DNA of 64,000 nucleotides, from NCBI GenBank assembly GCA_946699065.1, contig CAMPDV010000014.1:1-64000 (forward strand). The letters run 5' to 3'. A program made the translations under genes and the position numbers. Below, piece after piece: positions 26,955-37,989 of this stretch. Origin of the DNA: Loxodes magnus. Lineage: Eukaryota > Ciliophora > Karyorelictea > Loxodida > Loxodidae. Position 1 is the stretch's first letter, and each line of letters starts with the position of its first letter. The notes under the pieces were generated by a model, which worked only from the letters and a program-made list of their open reading frames with translations, was not told the DNA's origin and ran no database searches.

Positions 26955-29300
26955 GTGGTAAACCTAAAAATGGTGATATCACGTTAATTTATTATGTTAC
27001 ATTACATATTAGTAATAAAAATCACTTTTATCACCTTTTCTCTCTTTATCTCTTCAATTAAAAAGTAATCTATTTTATATTCATTGTTTTAGTGAACGAA
27101 AGTACCTATTTCAATTGGATCTATTCATATTAAATTATTCTGTTCCATTAACTGTAGCATTATCTTTCCAGCTGAGCTATTTTCTTTGGTAATCATTACT
27201 CTATGTGCACATTTCAATCTTCTATGATCATTACATTAAGTCCTTTTTCTATTACTTATAGTTTAAATTCGTTCACTAAGTTATAGAATGGATCATATTA
27301 TTAGTTGTCATTTGCAGCAGGTGCATATATGTTTATTACTGCCAGTTTTCTCATTATTTCAATCACCATCACTATCAATCCTCCAAAAAGCGTCATTTGG
27401 TTGACTTCATTCTGTGTTCCTCTAATCTCCTTACATATGTCGTTTCTGATATAGAATGCTACTCCTTTCCCTTTTTGACCCCACATTTGTTAAGTTTTTA
27501 TATCCTGCTGTATTACACATATCTTTTGGGTCTCAAACTAAATCTCTTATATTACCATTATATGGATACTTTTTTGAGTTATTAATTTGGCTAGGGCCTC
27601 TTTTGCACTTCTAAAACCCCTAACATTTCCTGTCCCTATTTTTATGACTAATTCTTATTCTTCTTTTTAACCCATATCCTCTGCTTTCTCTTCATAACTT
27701 TCTTCTTTTTATTCATCTTCTTTCTCTATCTTTCTTTCATCTTATCTATCATTCTCTGCTTCCATATTCTCTTCATTATTAATTTTTTTTTTTAATATTT
27801 TTCAACTTATTATCTATTTTTCCTTCTTCTAATCTATTTTATTCTTCTTCTTTTGCCTTTTCCTATTAATTGTTATTGGGTAATTACTCTTTTTTGTTTT
27901 TTGGTTTCTTAACATAGTAAATTCTAATTAAAGTTTGCTTCAGTTTGTTTCTTACTTCTCACTTTTATCTTTCATTTTATTCTTTTTCTTTTTGAACTTG
28001 TTCTATTTCTTTTTGTTTTTTTACTTGATTTACGCTTTTCCTTACATACTGCATTATGAAATTTTGTTTAGTTCTTATTTCTTCTCTTAGGATTTAGTTT
28101 TTTTGCCATCACTTATCCTATCCTTTTCTCTGATTTGTTTTATATTATACCATATTATATAATTGTTTGTTTTCTATTTTATTTAGTTCTATGAACATTT
28201 CTCTATTCCTCTGCCTTACATATTTCCAATTCCATTTTGATGAAAAATAATTCTTATTTATTCATTTAGAATAAAAGACTTTTTTTAATTTAATTGTTTA
28301 GTTGTTTTAATTATTTTTCTATTCTCCTCGTCTTATTTCCTTTTCTTCTTCCCTTGTTTCCTCTATAATCATTTACTCTCCTTCTTCAATTATCCTCTTA
28401 TTTGCTTGATTTTCTTTTAATTCTGGTTTATTTATTGTCAATTTAACTTCTCTTGTATGTAGTTTTTTTCCTTTTTGCTGCTTCCACCCTTCTGCATTGT
28501 TAATCTGTGTACCCTTACAATTTGCATAGACAGCAGATAAAATTTACTGGGTGCTGCATTCTCATTTTGTTTCCGTTCAGGTCTATTACTTCTGTTATCC
28601 TCTTTCCTTCGTCTATATCCTTTAAATCTAAGTACATTACACTGCTCCCTGTTAACATTGTAGTTTTGGGTATGTATGCTATACCTCTTTTCTAGATTTT
28701 CCATATCGTCTCATTATTTCCATTACTTCCTTCATGTTTGATTATTCTTTTATTATGAAGTAAACTGGATAGTTATGAACGCCAAAGTATTCTAATTAGT
28801 TTCTTGCTTAAATAGGAATTCTAACGCCTTTGAACGTTCATTCCTGAATTAAGCGAATTGCTAATATCTTTCTTATTGTTGAATATTAAATATATTATTC
28901 CGTTTTATTTGACGATGAATTCGGCCACTGCTTGTCCGTACTCGCTCCATATTTGATTTCTAAACACTTTTATCCATTCTTAGTTTATGGCCTTTTTCTC
29001 TACTAAATCGGTATTTTCCAGATAGTGGTTAAAATAAACTGTAACCACCATATTTGATAGATCATCATAGCCATTTTAGTAGACTCTTACCATTTAGTCT
29101 TCAGGGACATTGGCTGAAATAAGTTGTTCATTCTTTTATTAAATTATTGCTTAGGTTGAGACCTATTTTTACCACTTCATTCCTTTCTTATTTTATGCTC
29201 CTCCTTTTAGTGAAATCTGTCTAATCATAGATATATTGATATCCTTTTCCATTGAGTGTATTATTATATCATGTTTCTTTGATCAGTGAATTTGATTCGG
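26955..29300 (-). mobile_element. LINE C: ORF1 with zinc knuckle plus endonuclease, 3' half missing
   Basis: Minus strand. ORF1 (about 29,290-28,430) contains VMYLDLKDIDEGKRITEVID followed by CCLCKLQGYTDQQC, a CX2CX4HX4C zinc knuckle with Tyr in place of His. Then comes an APE-type endonuclease, about 27,660-26,960: IKIGTGNVRGFRSAKEAL, MVIQEI, KGKGVAFYIRNDI, AVINIYAPA, then (after one frameshift) IDPIEIGTF and KIDYFLI. The element stops just after the position of the SDH motif, where LINE B begins. RT is missing here; LINE A carries RT of the same family and strand 4 kb away. ORF1 probably makes an RNA-binding particle protein and EN nicks the target DNA. Both are presumed inactive. Confidence 0.75.
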
Positions 29301-29366
29301 TGTAGCCTGGGTGCTTGGCTTATGAGTCTGGTTTCCATTCGTAATAAAGAAGGTTAGATTAATTAA

Positions 29367-29450
29367 AGTGAAAACGTGGTAGAAGAAAGTGCTTCAGGTT
29401 TTCTCTCCTGCATTGAGAAGGTGGTGTAAAAGCTCTTCTTGAAGCTTACC
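29367..29450. repeat. Diverged 85-bp repeat, copy L
   Basis: This block (GTGGTAGAAGAAAGTGCTTC, then GGTTTTCTCTCCTGCATTGA, then CTCTTCTTGAAGC) recurs with about 75 percent identity at 30,425-30,510 in the same direction. Read on the minus strand, both copies lie shortly upstream of an ORF1-like region with a zinc knuckle, so they may be the 5' leader of the LINE C family. It contains GAAG/CTTC inverted repeats. Confidence 0.6.
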
Positions 29451-29639
29451 ATTTTTTAATATTAATCATTAATCATTAAAATAACTGTTCGCCTTCCGGC
29501 TTAATTGAAGTTTTAAATGTATAATATCTCCGTTCATGCATATTTGTTTCTTGCATTGCTCTTTTTCCTTGACTTCTCTCTTTTGAGTAATTTGAGTTGA
29601 GAGATTTTTTTTTCCAGATTTTCCCATTCCCGATGGAAA

Positions 29640-30113
29640 GAATTCCGTCGCTTACTACTTCAATTGCTATTAGTTAACAAATCTCCAGATATTCATTCTT
29701 ATTTTTTTCTATTGGGGACATTTCCGCCATGTATGTCTAGTGCTGTTGTATATGTAGCATCTTTTTCTTGCTCCAGGAAATGTCTTTTCTTGTTTCTCTA
29801 TTTCCATTGGAGTTCCTTATGAAGTCTTCTACAGGTTTTCTTCTATTAGATTGAGTCTTGAATCTAATTTTACTCAGTTTTTCTCGTCTTGCTCTTGCAT
29901 TACTCAAATATCATTCTCTAAACTTGCAATTTGCTCATCAACTCCAACTTTAGCTCTTCAATCTACCATATAGACTTCATCATCATCTTCATGATTTATC
30001 AAATCCTGACTTAATACAAACATCTCTTCCTTCTGGGAGTTTAATTCCTCTTCGAGTTATTTTATGCTTCTAATAAGTTGATGAATCAGCTGTTTCGTCT
30101 ACTAAGAGTCCAT
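29640..30113 (-). pseudogene. Second ORF1-like fragment with degenerate zinc knuckle
   Basis: From ATG at 30,113 the frame reads MDSQQTKQLIHQLIRSIKQL, then Glu-rich coiled coil (LEEELNSQKEEMF, then ASLENDIWVMQEQDEKNWV) with Trp as TGA, ending in a knuckle CYIYNSTRHTWRKC. That is CX2CX4HX4C spacing with the second Cys changed to Tyr. The organisation (leader repeat, coiled coil, knuckle) is that of a non-LTR ORF1 or gag-like protein. It is likely the N-terminal part of another LINE copy, or a further ORF1 exon of LINE C; the leader repeat at 29,367-29,450 separates it from LINE C ORF1. I see no EN or RT directly attached. Confidence 0.55.
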
Positions 30114-30424
30114 TAGTTCTATTTCGGTATTATATAAATCAAAGGTAATAGTATCTATATTGAATTATCGTAATTTACTTCTTCGTTTATTTTTTATTGT
30201 TTCGCTATTATTTTTATTGATTCAGTTGAGTGGTCTCTTTTTTCATTTTTCAATTGAATATGTTTAGAGCTGTGTTAACTTTTCTGTTCTTAATTTTTAT
30301 CCCAGTTCTTACTTGTCTTTTGAGAGAAGAGATCCGCTTTATTTTAATTTGTAGGAGTTAGTATTTTTTATAAGTTCTTCTAATCTATTAGATAGTTCTG
30401 GTTATTTTTATTAACAAGAGCGTT

Positions 30425-30510
30425 AAGTTGAAGAAGACGTGGTGAGAATATGTTCTTCTGGTTTTCTCTCCTATTCTGAGAAAGTGGTAAAAAACCCTTC
30501 TTGAAGCCAG
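30425..30510. repeat. Diverged 85-bp repeat, copy R
   Basis: Partner of 29,367-29,450: GACGTGGTGAGAATATGTTC, then GGTTTTCTCTCCTATTCTGA, then CCCTTCTTGAAGCC. It lies about 310 bp upstream (minus-strand sense) of the ORF1-like ATG at 30,113. Confidence 0.6.
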
Positions 30511-30544
30511 TCGTTTTATATTATATAACCATTTTTAATATATA

Positions 30545-33500
30545 TATTAAAAGTCTTACATTTAATTTGATATTATATCTTAGTTTATAGTATTTAATAG
30601 CTTTGATTAAAGTAAACTATGCAAGCTTGCTAATATACTTAGAATTAAATTAAAGTTATTTCATTATAATAGTTTACTATCTGTTAAACTAACAATTATC
30701 CTGGCTATTAATTTTCTTAGCTCTTTTGTATTATTAATCTCTATTTAATTAAAGATAATTAGATCCTTCTATGTTTGTCTGTATTTTATTATATTGCATA
30801 TCTACTATTGAGGATATAAGTAACCTCTAAATTATTTATTTAAATTAATAGCATTTTAGTTATTTTATATATTGGTTAGTTATATCTTTAGTTATATTTT
30901 ATACTTCCTTACACTTAAACCAAATAGATTGTACTTAAGGCTGGCTATTGAATTATTAGCTTTAGTAAGTTATTTAAGTTCTTTAATTTGATTTTGCTTT
31001 ATTAAGTTAGTGGTAGTATGCTGATTTGACTTTTAATTGATATTTAGTAATTATAGAGATATTGATTGGGGAGATATAATAAAAGCTAATTTTGCTTAGA
31101 TGGATTTTGTTAACTATTAAGCATTCATATATAACTAGAGTTACTCTTGATCTTCTTTTCAATAAATAGAATCTCTTCTACTTCATAATTTAAGAAATAT
31201 GATAGTTGTAAAGTGGAAGTAGTATCTTTAATTTAGACTATAATAGAAGAGAATTTGGTGTAAGACAATTAGAAACTAAAAAACTGATGGAGAGATTTAA
31301 TAAAATATGCTAAGTTTGGATATAAAGAAAGGAATATAGGAATAGTTTAGTTAAGAAAATAGTCTGCGCCAATAGAATCTTGTAAGGGATAATGTTAGCT
31401 TTATTCTATAAAACTATTATCTATACTAGAGTATTAGCTGTTGTTATAACTTAAGCTAGTAGATATCTTTGACATTAGTAATCCTTTGCTGCTCATATAA
31501 TATTAAAGATATTAATCTAGTCTTTAATTATAAATAATATTAAAGAATATAACTTTTAAGTCTAACATTCTATATTTAGAATATCTCCTAATTTGAGTTT
31601 GCTTATAAAGGACTAACATAATAATTATAAAATTATCTTAAATAAAAAAGTTAGCTAGTCTAAAGAGAAAAAGATTCATCTATTAAGATATTTAATTGGA
31701 GCTAAATATAAATAAAGGATAAACTCATTTGCTTTATTTCATTTAGCTATACAATTATTAAATTATAATCTTCTTATTCTAAGGACTGAAGTCTAGATTC
31801 AAACTGGCATTTATAATATAATAATTTTCTTTATATTTACTAGTTTTATAGAATTAATTAGCTTACTTTAAGATTTGGTTTCTAAATATTTAATTTAATT
31901 TTGCCTTTAAAAGTTTAATTTGCAATTATAAGCTTTATCAGAAAGTCTTAAGAAGGTAACAGTAAAGCTTCTCTCAGTATTTGGGTTGAATTTTATCTAA
32001 GAGTCTGTTATGAAAACATTGAATGATTTTTAGGAAAATTTGGTAAATAATAGTCTAATCCTTTATTTAAAATTTGTATGTCTTTTGACATTGCTAACAG
32101 AGATATCGGCCTTTTAGTCAAAAAAATATAAAGCATAAGATTACTAATGAGAGAACAGGAACTAGATACTTAAAGTTTGACTAATTTTCATTGACATCTT
32201 TTTTTCATATAATTAAAGTTCTAAGTATGATTTTCCTCATTTTTAATTTATTTGTTTTATCTTCCTAAATTTATTTTTCTTTATCATTATATTCCAAATT
32301 TTCTTAATCTTAATTATTTCGTATAATTGAAATGATCCTAATTAATTGCATTTATATCTATAATAGTTAGTTAGTCTGGCTTATCTAATTGACATGTCGT
32401 TCCATTAACTCAATTAATTCTTTCACATCTCACATTTGACGTATTATATTTAAAGGTTCTAAATGGTGATATAGCTTAGAACTGATTAAACTTAGTAATT
32501 AACTTTCTTCAAACTGTCTTTCTTGATAAAGAAGCTTTCTATATCATTTTAGATATTTGCTATATATCTTTTAAATAATTCATATAAGTTAAACCTTTAT
32601 CTTATATCTATTGTTTAAAATTTAGCAGCTGAAACAAAAAGAAAATTGATGGGAGGAAAAAATATAAACTAAGGAATAAACTTAAGTAATGGCTGTGAAA
32701 ACAAATAAGAAGAAAATTGTAAATAAGAAGAGAGAGAGGAAAATGCAAGAACACAATTTAGAACCAATATAGAAGAAACAAAAAAACAGGAGTAGGAAGA
32801 ATTAACTAGAGGTTGATAATAAACTTACATAAACTTTTATACTTAACATAATTCACATGAAATATAACTATAAGTAGTGTAATTATGTCCCAAAACTCAA
32901 AGTTTTGAAACTTTTTTATCTTATTATTATTATTATATATCTATTGCTTCTTCAAGTATTAAAGATTACAGCAAAACGTGCTTAGATATCATTATGAAAG
33001 TTAAGCATTCAGGTAAGGAAATTCCATTACTATCTTTATTTCTCCTTTAAAATTTAAATAGTTTAGACTGTAAAAGCTATCTAAGTCTTAGTTCTATTTT
33101 TAAGAAGGGGTTTTTCTTCCTAGCATAAGAAAGAAGGAGTTCTTACAAAATTATTAAAGGTATTTCTTCTAGATATTGAGCTAGTCTAGATATCTTGTTC
33201 AAAACTAAGATTTATATAATAGAATTATTTATTGCTTATATAAGAAATAACATCTAATCTTAGGCTATCTGGTACTTCATTTACTAGTTAAGACGTTGGT
33301 AAGTACTTTCTATATAGTTCTGAAAGATTTCATACGTTACATTTAGTCTTATTCATAGTAATTTGTTACTGCTATTGTAATCTATTCTTGCTTCTCTATT
33401 TTTTAGAATAAATATAATGAGATTTATTTCATTTCTAAAGTAGTGAGCTTAGAGTGATAAAAATGCTTATTTCAATAACTAATTTATGCATAAAAGTTTA

Positions 33501-34199
33501 CAGTTCTAAATCTGAAATGAATACTCAATTTTATAGAATGTTTTTCTACGATTTTGATAGTAATAATCTTTCTACTTATATAGTAAAAAGATATAGAACC
33601 TGCATTAAACTAGTTATAGAAAGTAGCATCATCTACCCATATGATCTATTTAAGGTAACTTAAAGCTCATAACTGATATTTTTCTATCTGGTTTAATAGA
33701 AATTCTTGATTGAATATCTTAAGTAAAAATAAGAAAACATTAAGGGTCTTTTCCTTCAAATCATTAGTGCCATCTCACTTTATGGCAAATTAGGATTACA
33801 TGCTACTTGTTTTTGAGAGCTCTTTAAAAGTTTTCATATTAAGGAACTCTAATTCTTTAGATAACTTTTCAGCTTTTCTATTTGGCCTATCAATTAATTA
33901 CCTAGAAAGTAGTTAGAACTATTAATCTTTAGATAAAAATTATTATTAGAAAGCAGCTATCTTTCAGAGTTTAATTCTTGGATTTATTGGATTGGGAGGT
34001 AAGATCAGGACTAAATTTAAACAAACTGAAGAAGAGAGAATATTGATTTGATTTTTAAAGACTTAAAAATTTAATTGATTGAAAAAGCAATTTTAGTAAT
34101 TAAAGATATACATAAGTTAATAGAGTTAAATATTATAAATTAAGAAATTTAAAAATAGGGTTCTTGAAGAAAAGCACAGTATGAAATGAATAATATTTA
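30545..34199. other. AT-rich region with uncertain retroelement debris
   Basis: No gene can be defended here. A plus-strand purine-rich tract at 32,640-32,850 reads as an acidic Gln/Glu-rich tail much like the 3' tails of the LINEs. A plus-strand RSGLNLNKLKK-like string near 33,980 resembles the segment after the RT active site, and a minus-strand WVDD near 33,640 resembles RT motif C or the copia RNase H region. None has enough context to assign. The rest is AT-rich without structure. Confidence 0.4.
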
Positions 34200-35790
34200 A
34201 AGCAAGAAAGAATGAAGAATCAAAGTAAGATAATATTCTCCATAATTCAATATCTCTCCCTTTATGCCATCTGGATCAGCTGGTTTTCCATAAGAGATTT
34301 ATTATATAATTTCTTAAATTTCTTTAATATTTTAATAAACTAGATTAAAATTTTTGCTACTATTAAGTAAGATTTTGATGTTTGTTAAAAACAAAGTTCT
34401 CTCATGAATCTTCAAATTGGTTTTTAATCTCTTAATTAAAGTTCATTTGATTTCTTATTTTTGGATTAAGAATATTTTTCGCTTGTGAGAGCATAATTTT
34501 TGTTCTTCATTAAGATTTAGAAATTTCTTCTTTACTTTATCTTTTAACCATTTTCATAGATGATATCTGTATTTTTTCAAAATTTATTAGCTGATTTCTG
34601 AAGATTAAGAACTTATTAATTAATCCTTCCAAAATAAATTTGAGTTTCTTTATACTCTTAGTTAGTTCTTTTCGCATCTATATACTTTTTTGCAAGTTCT
34701 TGAGGAAGTTGTTGTATTTATAATTAGGAATAATCGATCCTAGTACTGAATCGGCGTTTTCTTGAATGTTTCTGCTAATGTACATGTACTATTCCTCTAA
34801 ATTATTTCTATCTATTTGAATGAATTCATTATAAGTTTCTATAAATGATTGCTAATATCTTTATCTATCAACTGGATCTAACAAACGATTAATTTTATAT
34901 TTTCTCTAAATTATTTTTTCATTATCGTAATATTTTGTATTAAATAAAAAGTTACTGTAATTGGAATGTGATCAGTTAAATCAGCCATTTTGAACCTAAA
35001 AATTACAAATTAATTATTATTTAAGTTACTACTAATTAAAATATAGTCATTACAGTAAATTTTCCCGTTCCTTTGTGTATGCATTATTACTAATCGCATT
35101 ATTAACTATTTGAAGATCGTTTTATTGCAAGAATTCTTAAAATCTAGATGTGTGTCATAATCGTTTTAAGTATTATTTCCGTAATTTTGTAATAGAGCAT
35201 TGAAGTCTTCTACCAATATATGAGGATTATTTGGAAATTATCCAATATATGTATTAATATAATCATAAACTTAATCTTTAATAAGACTACTTTTATTATT
35301 GTCTGGCATATAACAAGAAGTGATTAATATATTTTCCATTTTGACTGAAACAAATCACTTTTAGGTTTCTATAATCACTCTATATTCCGTACTATTAATT
35401 TCATCTCTAATAATCAAGCTCATACCTCCTCCTTTATCTGCATTTCTAAAGTATATCCTATATTCCTTTATTAATATAGGAGGAAAATCTTACTTTTGTC
35501 ATGTTTCATTAAATAAGAAGATGTCTATGTCATTATTTTTAATAAATTCTTCAATCACTAACTGCTTTCTTGCTATTCCATGAATGTTAACATGTCCAAT
35601 CTTGATTCGAGTTCTATATTAATATTAATTATTATCTTTATTACTTACTTTTGATCCAGCTGGAAGTCCATTTTTGTAAATACAAATATTTTTATTCCCT
35701 TGTTAATCACAATCAATTTTTACAAATTTTTTACCATTTTTCAGTTGCTGATGAAAGAATTAGATAATTATAAAAATTACTTATTTATTA
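34200..35790 (-). mobile_element. LINE D: endonuclease plus start of RT (WADD family)
   Basis: Minus strand. The leader frame reads KKFVKIDCDQQGN and KNGLPAGSK, then the endonuclease starts at IGHVNIHGIARKQ near 35,590. It includes FLFNETW (Trp as TGA), NADKGGGMSLIIRDE, ILITSCYMP and HILVEDFNALL, and ends near 35,040 with NGKIYCNDYILIS. The RT domain starts near 34,310 (IQEIIQQISYGKPADPDGI), after which the sequence decays. It is the same family as the elements at 35,930-37,985 and 37,990-40,080, judged by the shared RT start and linker. Inactive. Confidence 0.75.
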
Positions 35791-35929
35791 TATTTTATAA
35801 CAGCTTTTGATCTACAAATATTTTGGCTTTTTAATACTATCAATAGTTCCAAAGATTAATTCTTAATTAATTGTCACATGCCTGAATATAAGAAATCACT
35901 TTAATAAAAATGTTAATGAAATGAATTTA

Positions 35930-37985
35930 CTGATATAAATCAGATACTTCATTTTAATTATGTTCAAAAAGTTCAAGCATCGTTCTTTTCCTCTTCCAAT
36001 TTTCCCCGTTGCTTCTTGTGCTTTCTTATTGTTCTTCTTTAGACTCCAATCAATTATCTGTGTTTTGTTCTACAATTTCTATTTTTTTTCGTAGATTCTT
36101 ATGAAAAATTTTTATCTGAAGATCTGCATCCATTTACTTTGAGAAGTGAATCGCTAGTTTTCGTAGAGTTAATCGTAAGTTACTAGTTTTTCCGAGTTTA
36201 TTCCAGGAAATTTATCAGAAATATTTCTAACTATGTCCTAATAGGCGACACATTCGAACATATGTCTAAACGTGTCTTTTCCACCACATTTACAGAGGTA
36301 ATTTTTACAGGATAATGACGCATATGTAAGTCATATTGAAAACTGTAAGAATCAGTTCGTAATTTAAAGATTGAGATGATTTATTTTTTATATTCCTTGT
36401 TAAGTTTAGTGGAATTTATTTCAGGAAATTTCAAAAGTCCTCCAAGTTGCTATCTAAACATCTGTGCAGTGGGCATGTCTCTATATCGTATAGTTGCTTC
36501 TTAATAGAATATGTTTCTTATTTTTTCTTCAATAAAATTCTCAAAAGTAAGTTAATTAGAAATCATGGTTTGGTCGTCATTGCTAATTCCGTAATACTAA
36601 AACATCCTTTTAACTTACTAAAAGTACAAAGATTTTAAATTCAATTGCATTCAAAGAGTCTTCCTATATCGAATTCCGGATAACTCCTAGATTCTTTCCG
36701 TATTTTAAAGTAGAAACTGAAAAAACCACTAGCCATAATAAGCTCAAAAGGAAGTCAGTTAAAGTCTATGTAACATGACTCATTAAGACAGAGATAGGCG
36801 ACTGTAAAGCCTTCCTCGCCATTATACGCATACTTTTGTTTATCTTCTCTTTCATAGACTAAGATCCTCCCATTATAGTTCAAGGAACCAATTCTCCACT
36901 GTATTCAGCCTTAGTGGCCCAACTGCCTTGCCATTTGGAATATATTGAATAATTTCTTGAATTTCATTAAATTTGAAAAGTTCAAAATTTTATAAGTGAG
37001 AAAATGGGAAATTGATAAGTTAAGGATTTCTATAAATGAGATCTATTTACCGTTTACTAAAATTAAGTTGTTCCTATATTACGCTTTAATGCTTATTTAA
37101 CAAAAAGGTTTCTCAGTTATCAATAAAGGAGTTATTAAGTTCTTCATTAAAATTCATTTAATTCCTTATTTTAGGGTTTATTATCTTTTTCGCCTGACAG
37201 AACATCATTCGTTGATTCCATTTAGTTTGAGAAATTTACCTTTAGCCTGAAGCTTTTTCCATTTACAATAAGAACGCTTATATATATTTTTTAATTTTCT
37301 GGCTACAGAATGAGCTTCAGTTACTGTTTAGTTAATTCTTCCTTGTATAAACATCAATTTCTTATACTCCTAATTTGCTCTTTTAGCAGCTATATACTTC
37401 AAAGTGATATCCAGAGGTAATTTTTTGTAATTAGTATTTTGTTTAATTACTCCTATTGTATTCATTGCACTATTCTAAAGTAAGTTCTTGATGAAATTAT
37501 ATTATGAGTCTAAGTTGTCTGAATCTACAGTCAAAAAACACGAAAAACTACCTTAAAATTGATTTTAGTAATTTTATCTGTCCATTGGATAAAGTAGCTT
37601 ATCAATCTTATAGAGTAATGGTTGTTATCTTGGAACATTTGTGGTTTCATTGTAAGCAAGAATCACAGATATTGGAATTTGATCAGTAATTAGTTTGTAA
37701 TAGTGAGCCTAGAGATTGTTGAATTAATCAATATTCAAGTGTTGGACTGCCAAAATGCAATCTTTACAATAATATTATTGATTAGCTCTATGAATGAATG
37801 TATTTGCTAGGGTCGTTGATAATCTATAAATCATTCTGTTGAATAAACTATTTTAATCGGGATGTATTATCGTAGTTGTTTAGAGGATTACTACCAAAGT
37901 CTTCTAGTAGTACATTAAAGTCACCAAGGAAGATGTGAGAATTATGGGAAACGCATTAGATATTTCATTGAGAATGCCATAGGCT
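35930..37985 (-). mobile_element. LINE G: internally deleted WADD-family element
   Basis: Minus strand. It starts inside the endonuclease with IFLGDFNVLLEDFG (near 37,940) and FIQQNDLQIINDPS, continues through the EN-RT linker, reaches the RT start IQEIIQYIPNGKAVGP near 36,960-36,910, then loses the catalytic RT core. The C-terminal zinc finger CKCGGKDTFRHMFEC is near 36,290, only about 0.6 kb away, where an intact element would need well over 1 kb. A frameshift precedes the GDFN motif. The 3' tail has an overlapping frame that starts MDADLQIKIF and continues WLESKEEQ. Its 5' end abuts LINE E in the opposite orientation. Confidence 0.75.
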
Positions 37986-37989
37986 TCAT

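Noticed and set aside
29367..30510. LTR retrotransposon with two LTRs and a gag-like ORF
   Set aside because: The repeats are only about 85 bp and 75 percent identical, and the nearby enzymology (APE endonuclease, non-LTR RT) is LINE-type.
33440..33660. WVDD motif (minus) as an RT active site or copia-type RNase H
   Set aside because: Neighbouring sequence matches neither family well enough, and the phase does not join LINE D.
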